The notes below the pieces were generated by a model that saw nothing but the letters and a program-made list of their open reading frames with translations, did not search any database and was not told the DNA's origin. Positions 15,743-24,141 of a stretch of 64,000 bases of DNA are shown here, piece after piece. The translations under genes and the position numbers were made by a program. Numbering within the stretch: the first letter of the stretch is position 1; each line of letters starts with the position of its first letter. The DNA is taken from positions 496,001 to 560,000 of the forward strand of contig NZ_JQMJ01000003.1 of the NCBI RefSeq assembly GCF_000744655.1, read 5' to 3'. The DNA is from Streptacidiphilus rugosus AM-16. GTDB taxonomy: Bacteria > Actinomycetota > Actinomycetes > Streptomycetales > Streptomycetaceae.

Positions 15743-17164
15743 ATGACCACCAGCAGCAACCCGTACGACAGTCCCGAGGCCCGACGGGCCTACCTCGACC
15801 AGCTCGACCGGATCGCGGCCCTGGACGAGACCGAGCAGGACCTCGTCCGGCTTGGGCAGATGCCCGGCCTGGGGCGCTGGCTCCAGCAGATCGAGAACAT
15901 CGGCGGCTGCGCCCACCCGATCTACATCCGAGGCCACACCACCACCCGCGACACCCTCACCGGGGCCGTGCTGCGCGAGTACAGCACCACGGGAGAACCC
16001 GGGGGCAGGCTCGCCATCCGCTGCCGCAACCGCCGCGCCGGCCGCTGCCCCTCCTGCTCCCGCCTCCACCAAGGAGACAGCTACCACCTCGTCCGCGCCG
16101 GCCTGGCCGGCGGCAAAGGCATCCCCGAACACGTCCGCGACCACCCGCGCGTGTTCGCCACCCTCACCGCCCCCTCCTTCGGACCGGTCCACCGCATGGG
16201 CGATTGCCACACTCGGCGGCGCGGCACCTGCCGCCACGGACTGCCGCGCCGCTGCACCACCCCCCACACCGGCGACGACCCGAAGGTCGGGCAGGCGCTC
16301 TGCCCCGCCTGCTACGACTACGTCGGCCACGTGCTCTGGAACGCCCACGCACCCCGCCTGTGGGGGGCGTTCAGCGACAACCTCTACCACCACTTCGCGG
16401 CGGCGGCCGAGGTGAGCCGCTCGAAGATCCGCAAGCAGGTGCGGATCAGCGCCGTCAAGGTCGCCGAGTACCAGGCCCGCGGCGCGATCCACTTCCACAC
16501 CGTCATCCGCCTCGACGGACCCGAGGGACCCGACACCCCGCCCCCGCCCTGGGCCACCACCGACCTGCTCACCGGAGCCATCCGCACCGCAGCCGGCGCA
16601 GTCAGGCTCAGCGCGCCCCCCTCACCCGCCTACGGGCACCGCCACCTCGCCTACGGCGAACAACTCGACGTCCACCCGCTGCGCGCCGACTCCGGCGGAC
16701 GGCTCACGGATGAGCGGGTGGCAGCGTACGTCGCGAAGTACACCACCAAGAGCGCCCACGACTCCGGCGCCATCGACCACCGCATCGACCACCCCGACCG
16801 CATCCCCCACCTCCACGTCGGCCCCCACACCCGGGCCCTGGTCGGCACCTGCTGGCGGCTCGGCGACGTGCCCGAACTCGCCCACCTGAACCTGCACGCC
16901 TGGGCACACACCCTCGGCTACCGCGGACACTGCCTCACCAAAAGCCGCACCTACTCCACCACCTACGGACAACTGCGCGCCGAACGCGCCAGGCATCGAG
17001 GCGGCCTCTACACGCACGGCGTTGAGGGGGACACGTTTGCCGAGACTGCCTGGTCCTTTGCTGGGGCAGGACACACCTCGGCTGAGGCCGCGATTGCCGA
17101 GCAAGTACACGCGGATCACGTAGCGCTGTTAGCGCTGCTCAAGGCGGCCAGCGTCGATGTCTGA
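15743..17164 (+). CDS. RepSA-type replication initiator
   Basis: A 473-aa rolling-circle initiator of the RepSA family of Streptomyces plasmids and AICEs. It has an N-terminal cysteine cluster (CRNRRAGRCPSCSRLHQGDS, about residues 93-112), the motif FATLTAPSFGPVHRM (about 138-152) and a CXXC pair (LCPACYDYVGH). The metal-binding HUH-like segment is GAIHFHTVIRLDGP (about 246-259), and a Tyr-containing helix VAAYVAKYTTK (about 322-332) probably carries the nicking tyrosine. The ATG at 15743 is preferred over the longer frame. An in-frame TTA leucine codon at 17129-17131 would make full translation depend on the bldA tRNA in Streptomyces. The stop overlaps the next small gene. Confidence 0.92.
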   Translation: MTTSSNPYDSPEARRAYLDQLDRIAALDETEQDLVRLGQMPGLGRWLQQIENIGGCAHPIYIRGHTTTRDTLTGAVLREYSTTGEPGGRLAIRCRNRRAGRCPSCSRLHQGDSYHLVRAGLAGGKGIPEHVRDHPRVFATLTAPSFGPVHRMGDCHTRRRGTCRHGLPRRCTTPHTGDDPKVGQALCPACYDYVGHVLWNAHAPRLWGAFSDNLYHHFAAAAEVSRSKIRKQVRISAVKVAEYQARGAIHFHTVIRLDGPEGPDTPPPPWATTDLLTGAIRTAAGAVRLSAPPSPAYGHRHLAYGEQLDVHPLRADSGGRLTDERVAAYVAKYTTKSAHDSGAIDHRIDHPDRIPHLHVGPHTRALVGTCWRLGDVPELAHLNLHAWAHTLGYRGHCLTKSRTYSTTYGQLRAERARHRGGLYTHGVEGDTFAETAWSFAGAGHTSAEAAIAEQVHADHVALLALLKAASVDV

Positions 17165-17330
17165 GCCCCGGAAACGAGACGACAACGACCGTCTCTGCGA
17201 CGACGAGTCGGCGCGGCGCTGGATAGAGAGGCACCTGGCCACCGCGCCGCGCCTGAGCGGCCAGCAGCTGCGGGAGATCGGGCAGATCCTTGGACTCACC
17301 CTTGTCCCGCGTCGCGCCACACGGGAGTGA
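17157..17330 (+). CDS. 57-aa AICE protein between rep and int, possible recombination directionality factor
   Basis: The ATG overlaps the rep stop (ATGTCTGA), and the frame reads MSEPRKRDDNDRLCDDESAR, then LSGQQLREIGQILGLTLV. It is too short to stand out by length, but the overlap and plausible amino-acid composition support it. In pSAM2 the excision factor gene xis sits between repSA and int. By that synteny this protein could be the directionality factor of the serine integrase, but such factors share no sequence signature. It converges on and overlaps the integrase gene by 35 bp. Confidence 0.65.
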   Translation: MSEPRKRDDNDRLCDDESARRWIERHLATAPRLSGQQLREIGQILGLTLVPRRATRE

Positions 17331-18855
17331 GCAGGTCAACGTTGAACTTCTTGTTCCCTGGGCCGCTCGGGACTGCGACGACGGCATGCAGGACTTTCTT
17401 TATCAGAGTGCGCTTCTGCGTCAGGGTGCTCCGGGTCCACTCAGCAACGATGTCCACGGCGGCGGCCTCCGCTGCGGCTTGCAGCGCGAGGTGTCGGGTC
17501 TGGTCGCTGCGCAGTTCCTTGATCTGCGATTCGAGGCCCGCAAGGAGTCGGAAGAAAGACTCATTGTCCAGGTCGCCCCGCTGCCATCGTTGTTCCAGGT
17601 CAGCGCGGCTGGCGGTCAGCCGTTCAAGGTCGGCTGCGCCGCCCCATGCTGGAACGTCCTGTTGAACAGCGGAGGCCTCCTCCTTGAGCTTGGCGAGTAC
17701 GAGATTCGTGATGTGCTTGTCCGTCTCGTCGCCACGCTTGAAGGTCCCATTGCACCCGCCGTCCACCGTTTTGCGGCAGAAGTAGCCGTGCTCATATTTC
17801 ACCCATTTCACGGCCTTCTGGCCCTGCATGGGGTGGTTGCAGACCGTGCCATCCTCTTTGCGGGCACCACACCGGAGGATGCCGGTTAGCAGGTACTTGT
17901 GCACCATGGGGCCGCCAGGTTGCCCGCTACCCCCGCGAGACCGGATCGTGCCTGCGGCGGCAAACCACTCCTTCGGGGAGACGATCGCTTCCCACTCGCC
18001 GACGATCGGCTGTCCGTCCGTGTCCCGCACGAGTTCGCCCTTGATCTCGCGGTACCCGCACAACCGTGCGTTGAGAAGCACCTGCTTCACGCTCTGGTAC
18101 TGGAAGAGGTTTCCTCGGGCGGTCAGGAATCCGGCCGCCTTCCACTGTCGAGTGATCTCGGAAATCGACGCTCCAGCGATGACGTCACGTACGGCTCTGC
18201 GGATGGCTTCCGCTTCGTCGGGACGCAGGGTCAGCTTGTCGTCTGCCCAACCAAATGGCCGCCATGCTGCTACTGACTGTCCGCGGATGGCGCGGCTGTG
18301 ATGGCTCGCACGTGAGCGACGCTGCTTCTTACGGGTCTCGGCCAGCGACATGGCGACACCAAGGAGCCCTCTGATCTCAAAGCCCTCTGCGTAGAGATCT
18401 TGCAGACCGTTGGAGTCCCAGTAGACACGTTCCTCGTAGGTCGTGAACGCGCGAAGGAAACGCTCCCAGTCGCCTGGCCGCCGGTACAGGCGGTCGTCAT
18501 TGACTGCCATGACGCCGTGGATGGGATAGCCCTCGGGGGTGTGCCCGCCGGCCAGGTCGGCGAGCATCTGCTCGAAGTCGTCGCGGGTGACGCTTTCCTT
18601 GCTCGCGCTCTTGTCGTTGTCTGTGTAGCGATAGACGACCAACCATCCAAGAGCGGAGGCACGGGCACTGAGGCCGCGGTGCTGGTCCTCGACGCCGTGG
18701 GCGTCCTTGACCCGTCCGTCAAAGGAGATGCGGGCGTAGCAGACTATGCACTTCATCTGCGGATTCGCCGCAAGGAGCGCCTTGACCTCTTCCACGCTGG
18801 GAAGATCGGGGGGTAAACCCCGAAGCTTGTTGACCTTCTCGTCTCGCGTAGCCAT
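17296..18855 (-). CDS. Large serine integrase (site-specific recombinase)
   Basis: A 519-aa recombinase that would integrate and excise the element. The N-terminal resolvase domain carries the nucleophile S44 in CYARISFDGR, then EDQHRGLSARASALGW and the MAVNDDRLYRR block. The recombinase domain (about 175-270) includes RPFGWADDKLTLRPDEAEAI. A zinc ribbon spans ILRCGARKEDGTVCNHPM to CRKTVDGGCNG, and a coiled coil (ADLERLTASRADLEQRW) and C-terminal tail follow. ATG 18855 is chosen because GGAAGGGG lies 6 bases upstream; the frame is open to 19053. The gene ends at the convergent 57-aa gene, and its 5' end lies 70 bp from the thiC junction, as expected for an attP-adjacent integrase. Confidence 0.93.
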   Translation of the reverse strand: MATRDEKVNKLRGLPPDLPSVEEVKALLAANPQMKCIVCYARISFDGRVKDAHGVEDQHRGLSARASALGWLVVYRYTDNDKSASKESVTRDDFEQMLADLAGGHTPEGYPIHGVMAVNDDRLYRRPGDWERFLRAFTTYEERVYWDSNGLQDLYAEGFEIRGLLGVAMSLAETRKKQRRSRASHHSRAIRGQSVAAWRPFGWADDKLTLRPDEAEAIRRAVRDVIAGASISEITRQWKAAGFLTARGNLFQYQSVKQVLLNARLCGYREIKGELVRDTDGQPIVGEWEAIVSPKEWFAAAGTIRSRGGSGQPGGPMVHKYLLTGILRCGARKEDGTVCNHPMQGQKAVKWVKYEHGYFCRKTVDGGCNGTFKRGDETDKHITNLVLAKLKEEASAVQQDVPAWGGAADLERLTASRADLEQRWQRGDLDNESFFRLLAGLESQIKELRSDQTRHLALQAAAEAAAVDIVAEWTRSTLTQKRTLIKKVLHAVVAVPSGPGNKKFNVDLLTPVWRDAGQG

Positions 18856-18931
18856 GTCGGGCCCCTTCCGCCGCATGTAGAGCTTCTGACATGACGTTAG
18901 CTCTATATTGGTTGAATTGAAGCTCTGCAGC
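18856..18931. other. Element/chromosome junction (attR-like) in thiC
   Basis: Between the integrase start and the resumption of thiC codons at 18926 lies AT-richer element DNA (TATATTGGTTGAATTGAAG). The motif GAGCTTC (about 18877) recurs inverted as GAAGCTC (18919-18925). The crossover core must lie at or just left of CTCTGCAGCATG. The exact core dinucleotide cannot be fixed without the other end. Confidence 0.65.
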
Positions 18932-19081
18932 ATGAAGATCTCCCAGAGCATCCGCGACGAGTACGGCGCCGACCTCGCGGTCGACGCGGACGACGCGGCC
19001 GCGGCGGAGGCCGGCATGCGGGCCAAGTCGGAGGAGTTCGCCGCCGCGGGCAACCGGGTCTACCTGCCGGTCGTCGACTGA
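18926..19081 (+). pseudogene. thiC: 3' fragment of thiC (phosphomethylpyrimidine synthase)
   Basis: Fifty-two codons remain, reading CSMKISQSIRDEYGADLAVD and ending KSEEFAAAGNRVYLPVVD, the conserved C-terminus of ThiC. ThiC is the radical-SAM enzyme that makes the pyrimidine half of thiamine. The first residue is the third cysteine of the CX2CX4C cluster motif (CxMCGPKFCSMKI in family members). The rest of the gene must lie left of the window beyond the integrated element. The nearest in-frame ATG is 18932. The piece is followed by its own terminator. It cannot make an active enzyme by itself. Confidence 0.85.
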
Positions 19082-19098
19082 CGGTCGGACACGAGCCA

Positions 19099-19145
19099 GG
19101 GTCAGTGCGCGCGGTCTGGGGGGAGTGCGCGCACTGACCCTTTTT
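19099..19145 (+). terminator. thiC rho-independent terminator
   Basis: A perfect 14-bp stem (GGGTCAGTGCGCGC / GCGCGCACTGACCC) is followed directly by TTTTT. It starts 17 bases after the thiC stop. Confidence 0.92.
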
Positions 19146-19684
19146 GCCGTCGGAGCCACGCGGCCGGCGGTGTTCCCGGGGGAGCGGGGCATGATCCTGC
19201 AGGCCGCGGGCGCCGGGCGGTCCCGGTGATGCGTTGCCGAACGACGCTTGTCCTGCCAGGGGAGAGCCGGTCGGAATCGGCACGAAAGGGACCCGGGCCC
19301 GCACGCCGCGCATGTTCCCCGGCGGCTGGGGTGGTGACTACTTCTCACAGTCGTGGACGAACCTTCAATCCCCCGGCCGGGGGAGACAAAAACCACCAAG
19401 CGGCGGGCTACGCGCGTTGTACCACGCTGAGCTTGCCGTTTGTTCATCCGGGCGCCGCCTGAGAGCTTGCTCCCTGTGAATTGCCTATTGACCCAGATTC
19501 GTCAACCCTGGTTTGCTTTCGCCCCAGATCGATCAGCACCACACCAAGTGGTGACACGGTGCCAACTCTAGTGCGCATCAGCGGAGTTGGTGTTCGCGAC
19601 CTGATCCGACCTGCGAATTCTCCCAGGGCAAGCGGACGCACCCCTCTTCCCCAGCGTCCGTGACGAGAGAGGATCACTCCCCAC
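19146..19684. other. Intergenic region before the secreted peptidase-like gene
   Basis: About 540 bases with no supported gene. A GC palindrome CCCCCGGCCGGGGG lies at about 19370-19383. The last 200 bases are AT-richer and presumably hold the promoter of the 19685 gene. I could not match a known riboswitch. Confidence 0.45.
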
Positions 19685-21610
19685 ATGCGCACCTCCCGCA
19701 CCAGAGGCGCCGCCATAGCCGGCGTCGCCTCGCTCTCCCTGGCCGCTGCCGGCCTCGCCATCCTGGCTGGTCCGGCCCAGGCCTCTTCCGGCGGTCACCA
19801 CGCCTCTGGCCAGGCCCACCACAACGCGGCCATGGTCGGCGCCAGCCCGATCGACAACGAGTACAACCCGTACAGCCCGTCGCTGAACGCCAGCAAGATC
19901 CCCGGGATCAAGCAGTACGAGGCGCAGCAGCGTGCCCGCATCGCGCACCGCGCGGCTGCCGCGGCCACCGGCCAGGAGACGCTGTCCTACGGCGGCGGCG
20001 TGGACGGCATCGGCGTCCAGAGCGGTCACTCCAAGGTCTACCTGGTCTTCTACGGAACCCAGTGGGGAACCCAGACCACCGACGCCAACGGCAACGCCAA
20101 GTTCTCGGGCGACCAGTACGGTGCGGCGAGCGCCGTGCAGCAGATGTTCAAGGGCATCGGCACCAACGGCGAGAAGTGGTCCGCGGACCTGACCCAGTGG
20201 TGCGACGGCCCGAACGTGGCCGCCGGTGCGACCAGCTGCCCGTCGAACGCCAACTTCATCCCGTACCAGAGCGGCGGCGTGCTCTCCGGCGTCTGGTACG
20301 ACAACTCCGCGGCTTCGCCGTCCGGCGCGACCGGCCACCAGCTGGCGCAGGAGGCCATCAACGCGGCCGGCCACTTCGGCAACACCACCGCCGCGGCCAA
20401 CCGCGACGCCTACTACATCGTCCTGTCGCCCCACGGCACCGACCCGGACGGCTACCAGGACCCCAACACCGGCTACTGCGCCTGGCACGACTGGAACGGC
20501 GACACCACCCTCTCCGGTGGCGCGGCGTCCTCGTCCTACGGTGACATCGCCTTCTCGAACCAGCCCTACAACATCGACGCCGGCCAGAACTGCGGCGTCG
20601 GCTTCGTCAACGGCACCGGCTCGGCCGGCCAGCTCGACGGCTACACGATGACCCTCGGCCACGAGTGGCACGAGATGATGTCGGACCAGAACCCGGCGGG
20701 CGGCTGGACCAACCACGTCTCCGGCTCGTCCTACAACGGCCAGGAGAACTCCGACGAGTGCGCGTGGCTCCAGCCCGGCACCACCGGCGGCGCGGCCAAC
20801 GTCTCGTTCGGCTCCTTCGGCACCTACGCCGAGCAGGCCAGCTGGTCGAACGACACCAACTCCTGCGCGATCACCCACACGATCCTGACCCACGGCAACA
20901 CGGTCACGGTCACCAACCCGGGCACCCAGACCGGCACCGTGGGCACCGCGGCCTCGCTGCAGATGAGCGCCTCCGACTCGGCGAGCGGTCAGACCCTGAC
21001 CTACTCCGCCACCGGTCTCCCGGCCGGCCTGTCGATCAACTCCTCGACCGGCCTGATCTCCGGCACGCCGACCGCGTCGGGCACCTCCTCGGTGACGGTC
21101 ACCGCGACGGACACCACCAGCGCCACCGGCTCCGCCACCTTCTCCTGGACCGAGAACGGCACCGGCGGCACCGGCGGCGGTGTCACCAACGGCGGCTTCG
21201 AGGCGGGCGCCTTCACCGGCTGGACCACCACCGGCAACGCCACGGTGATCTCCGGCGCGGCCCACTCGGGCAGCTACGGCGCGATGCTCGGTTCGACGAA
21301 CCCCAGCACCACCTCGACCGCGGCGCAGACCTTCACCGCGCCGACCGGCAGCAGCACCATGTCCTTCTACTACAGCAACACCTGCCCCGACACGGTCACC
21401 TACGACTGGGCCACGGCGACGCTGAAGGACAACACCACCGGCGTGACCACCACCGTCCTGGCCAAGACCTGCGCGAGCTCCTCGGCCTGGACCAAGGTCT
21501 CCTCGGCCGTCACGGCGGGCCACAGCTACACGCTGACGCTCACCAACAAGGACGACAACTACGCCGGCGACCCGACCTACACCTACTACGACGACGTCAC
21601 CGTCGCCTGA
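19685..21610 (+). CDS. Secreted putative metallopeptidase with Ig-like and C-terminal beta domains
   Basis: A 641-aa exported protein. The signal peptide ends near AGPAQAS (about residue 33). The N-terminal domain (about 60-410) has the motif LGHEWHEMMSDQNPAGGW, an HExxE-type metal site that in related actinobacterial secreted proteins reads GHEYAETxTDQNPAGGW. A putative-Ig (He_PIG) domain follows (about 415-495: LQMSASDSASGQTLTYSATG, then SGTPTASGTSSVTVTATD). The C-terminal jelly-roll-like domain starts NGGFEAGAFTGWTTTG. Substrate and activity are unproven. The ATG at 19685 follows GAGAGGA. It is monocistronic and ends at a strong hairpin. Confidence 0.85.
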   Translation: MRTSRTRGAAIAGVASLSLAAAGLAILAGPAQASSGGHHASGQAHHNAAMVGASPIDNEYNPYSPSLNASKIPGIKQYEAQQRARIAHRAAAAATGQETLSYGGGVDGIGVQSGHSKVYLVFYGTQWGTQTTDANGNAKFSGDQYGAASAVQQMFKGIGTNGEKWSADLTQWCDGPNVAAGATSCPSNANFIPYQSGGVLSGVWYDNSAASPSGATGHQLAQEAINAAGHFGNTTAAANRDAYYIVLSPHGTDPDGYQDPNTGYCAWHDWNGDTTLSGGAASSSYGDIAFSNQPYNIDAGQNCGVGFVNGTGSAGQLDGYTMTLGHEWHEMMSDQNPAGGWTNHVSGSSYNGQENSDECAWLQPGTTGGAANVSFGSFGTYAEQASWSNDTNSCAITHTILTHGNTVTVTNPGTQTGTVGTAASLQMSASDSASGQTLTYSATGLPAGLSINSSTGLISGTPTASGTSSVTVTATDTTSATGSATFSWTENGTGGTGGGVTNGGFEAGAFTGWTTTGNATVISGAAHSGSYGAMLGSTNPSTTSTAAQTFTAPTGSSTMSFYYSNTCPDTVTYDWATATLKDNTTGVTTTVLAKTCASSSAWTKVSSAVTAGHSYTLTLTNKDDNYAGDPTYTYYDDVTVA

Positions 21611-21653
21611 TCGCCCTGACCTGATCAGCGGCGGCTGACGAAGCCGAAGCGCG

Positions 21654-21687
21654 CGAGCGGGGACCGTCCCACAACGGTCCCCGCTCG
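21654..21687. terminator. Terminator hairpin after the 19685 gene
   Basis: A 14-bp perfect stem CGAGCGGGGACCGT / ACGGTCCCCGCTCG with a 6-base loop. Confidence 0.75.
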
Positions 21688-21732
21688 CCGCGTTTCCCGA
21701 GGATCCCGAAGCAGTCCAGGGATCCTCGACGC

Positions 21733-21770
21733 CGTCCGGCCCGCGCTCCGGGGGGAGCGCGGGCCGGACG
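21733..21770. terminator. Terminator hairpin of the convergent 21787 gene
   Basis: A 17-bp perfect stem CGTCCGGCCCGCGCTCC / GGAGCGCGGGCCGGACG with a 4-base loop, 17 bases past the minus-strand stop. Confidence 0.75.
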
Positions 21771-21786
21771 TCATGCGCGGGGTCGG

Positions 21787-23859
21787 TCAGTCCGTGTAGT
21801 AGCCGAAGACGTCCGCGACGACGTCGACGGAGCCGCCGCTCGCGTTGTGGAAGTCGATCTTTCCGTCCACGACGCGCAGCGTGACCAGGTTGGGAACCGT
21901 CTGTCCCGCCGACCAGTTGAGGTTGGACGAGGTCGGCAGGTTCGTTCCGTCCGGGTAGGCCGTCAGGAAGCCGCCCAGCTTGGTGTCGGTCGCGGTGACA
22001 TTGAGGACGACCGCCTTCACGCTCGCCGGGACCACCGTTCCGGCCAGGCTGAGCGAGCGGGTGCCGCGGGCAGCGATGGCGCCGCCGCTCTGGCGGGTGT
22101 CCAGCAGGCGGGTGGGGGCCGTGGTGTGGTACGTCGCGGTGCCCGACGCCGAGAAGTAGCCGAAGACGTCGGCGACCAGGTCCACCGTCCCGGCACTGTG
22201 GGTGGCCAGTTCGACCTTGCCGTCCGCGCCCACCGGGACCAGCACGTGGTTGGCGATGGTCTGCCCGGCCGTCCAGTTGAGGTTGGAGGCGTTCGGCTTG
22301 GGCGTGCCGTCCGGGTAGACCGTGGCGAAGCCCGCCGTCCTGGTGTCGGTCGCCGTCACGTTGAGGACGACGGCGGAGACGCCGGACTGGGGCAGGCCGC
22401 CCCGGCCGGCCACCTGCAGCGAGACCGTCCCGTTGGCGGCGACGGGCGTCTTGGTGGTGACGCCGTTCGCCGCGCGGGTGTCCAGGACGCGGGCGGGCCC
22501 GGCGGCGGTGAACAGCGCGCCGCTGCCGTCGGCGGTGAAGTAGCCGGAGATGTCGGCGACCACCTGGGCGGTGCCGGAACTCCGGTTGTACAGGTCGATC
22601 TCACCGTCCGCGCCGACCGGGACGATCACCTGGTTGGCGATGGTCTGCCCGGCCGTCCAGTTGAGGTTGGACGCGCCGGAGGCGGCCGTCCCCTCGGGGT
22701 ACGCGGAGAGGAAGCCCGACGCCTTGGTCGAGGTGACCGTGACATTGAGCACCACGGCGCTGATGCCGGACGCGGGCAGCCCCTTCGCTCCCTCGACCAG
22801 CAGCGGCACCGTCCCCATCGCCGGCACCGCGTTCGGCGCGACCATCCCGGTGCCGTACCGGGTGTCGAGCAGTCGCGTCGGCCCGGTCGTATGGAAGGTG
22901 GACCCGACGCCGAGCGAGGTGGGCGCGGTGGGCTGCTCGGTCACGTCGAAGAGACCGTTAGGGATGAGCGTGTCCGCCTTGGTGGCGAGCACCAGGTGGC
23001 GACCGGTCGTGTTGACGTAGTCGGTTCCGGGGTTGGCGTCGTAGTCGAGAGCCAGTCCGCTCGGGGCCCACTTCGGGTGGGTGTGGTTGACCGAACCGCT
23101 GGTGAGCTGGGTGGCGCTCCCCGAACCGTCGGCGGCCTGCTCGAAGATCTGGGCGTAGCCGGCCACGGCGCGGACGAAGGCGAGCTTCGAGCCGTCGGGG
23201 GAGATGTCCGGCTGGCGTCCGTCGGAGATCAGCAGGCCTGCGGTGTGGTCGCCGTGGTCCGTCCAGACGTCCTTGCCGGTCGCGGTCGTGTGCTCGAAAT
23301 ACACCGTGCCCGTGGTGGCGGACACCGTCGGGTAGCGGTCGGTGCCTCCGGTCGGAGTGGAGAACCAAGGGGTCTGGTTCTCCTTGCCGTTCTGGGCGAT
23401 CAGATCCCAACTGCTCGGTATGGACCGCAGTTGGTCGCTGTTGGAGCCGGCGTCCCAGCCGGTGGCGATGATCGTCGATCCGTCGGGGGTGAACGCGGGG
23501 TCCACGGACGTCTCGGAGACGTCACGCACACCGGTCGCGTTCGGCGAGTAGATCTCGATGCCGGGCGCGCCGTTGACGAGGGCGACGTGCTTGCCGTCGG
23601 GCGACCAGGTGACCCCGCCGCCCTGGTCGGTCCCGCCGCTGGCGGTCAGGTCCAGCACCAGGCGGGAGCCGTCCAGCTTCTCGGTACCGGTGGTGACCCC
23701 ACCGTTCGGCATGACCTTGGAACCCGCCAGCAGCCCGGGCGTCCCGGGAAGCGCGGCCTGCGCGACGGGCGCGGTGAGGATTCCCAGTCCTGAGGCCGCG
23801 AGAACCGAGGCGGAAAGCACGGCGAGGGGGGTGAAACGTCGTGAAACTCTTGGAGGCAT
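21787..23859 (-). CDS. Secreted beta-propeller protein with three C-terminal LLDTR repeats
   Basis: A 690-aa exported protein. The signal peptide ends at VAQAAL (about residue 35). Residues about 45-330 form a TolB/PD40-like propeller (GVTWSPDGKHVALVNG, DPAFTPDGSTIIATG, QPDISPDGSKLAFVRA, HPKWAPSGLALDYD). The C-terminal half has three copies of a roughly 125-residue domain bounded by TRLLDTR and VVADVFGYF, with SAVVLNVTVT, TAGQTIANQV and VPVGADG inside. This repeat is common in secreted actinobacterial proteins. The divergent neighbour at 24142 carries the same repeat. The function is unknown; cell-surface binding is a reasonable guess. Confidence 0.85.
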   Translation of the reverse strand: MPPRVSRRFTPLAVLSASVLAASGLGILTAPVAQAALPGTPGLLAGSKVMPNGGVTTGTEKLDGSRLVLDLTASGGTDQGGGVTWSPDGKHVALVNGAPGIEIYSPNATGVRDVSETSVDPAFTPDGSTIIATGWDAGSNSDQLRSIPSSWDLIAQNGKENQTPWFSTPTGGTDRYPTVSATTGTVYFEHTTATGKDVWTDHGDHTAGLLISDGRQPDISPDGSKLAFVRAVAGYAQIFEQAADGSGSATQLTSGSVNHTHPKWAPSGLALDYDANPGTDYVNTTGRHLVLATKADTLIPNGLFDVTEQPTAPTSLGVGSTFHTTGPTRLLDTRYGTGMVAPNAVPAMGTVPLLVEGAKGLPASGISAVVLNVTVTSTKASGFLSAYPEGTAASGASNLNWTAGQTIANQVIVPVGADGEIDLYNRSSGTAQVVADISGYFTADGSGALFTAAGPARVLDTRAANGVTTKTPVAANGTVSLQVAGRGGLPQSGVSAVVLNVTATDTRTAGFATVYPDGTPKPNASNLNWTAGQTIANHVLVPVGADGKVELATHSAGTVDLVADVFGYFSASGTATYHTTAPTRLLDTRQSGGAIAARGTRSLSLAGTVVPASVKAVVLNVTATDTKLGGFLTAYPDGTNLPTSSNLNWSAGQTVPNLVTLRVVDGKIDFHNASGGSVDVVADVFGYYTD

Positions 23860-24141
23860 GTGTGTTGCTCACTCCTGAGGCGATGACTGCTGCGTGATCA
23901 TATGGCCGCAGGGATTCGCAGAATTGGGCCTTATCGGGATGCAGGGAACATCTGGATTGCGGAGGTCACACCGCATTCTCACCTGGAGTCCACTGGCGGC
24001 TGCGAGTAACTCGGTCGCCGTGGGCGGATTCTGACGGATGCCTCGGAAGCGGACATCCGCTACCGCGCATGAAGGTGGGCGGGTCGGCGCTGGTGCTGGT
24101 TGGCTGTAGAGTGCGGCTCCCCTTATCTCTCGGAGCGATTC

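Larger units (their letters stand above)
12217..18925. mobile_element. Core of an actinomycete integrative conjugative element (AICE), right end in thiC
   Basis: The gene order is GntR repressor, two small proteins, FtsK-type translocase, small membrane protein, RepSA-type initiator, 57-aa protein and integrase. This is the layout of pSAM2-like AICEs, except that the integrase is a large serine recombinase rather than a tyrosine enzyme. The right boundary is where thiC coding sequence resumes (18926). The left boundary is not in the window, because no 5' thiC sequence is seen. The IS nest and the 6.6-11.9 kb operon may therefore also lie within the element, as cargo. Confidence 0.8.

Noticed and set aside
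19146..19684. Cyclic-di-AMP (ydaO) riboswitch before the secreted peptidase-like gene
   Set aside because: The expected GGG-ACGUG-type conserved core could not be found in the leader.
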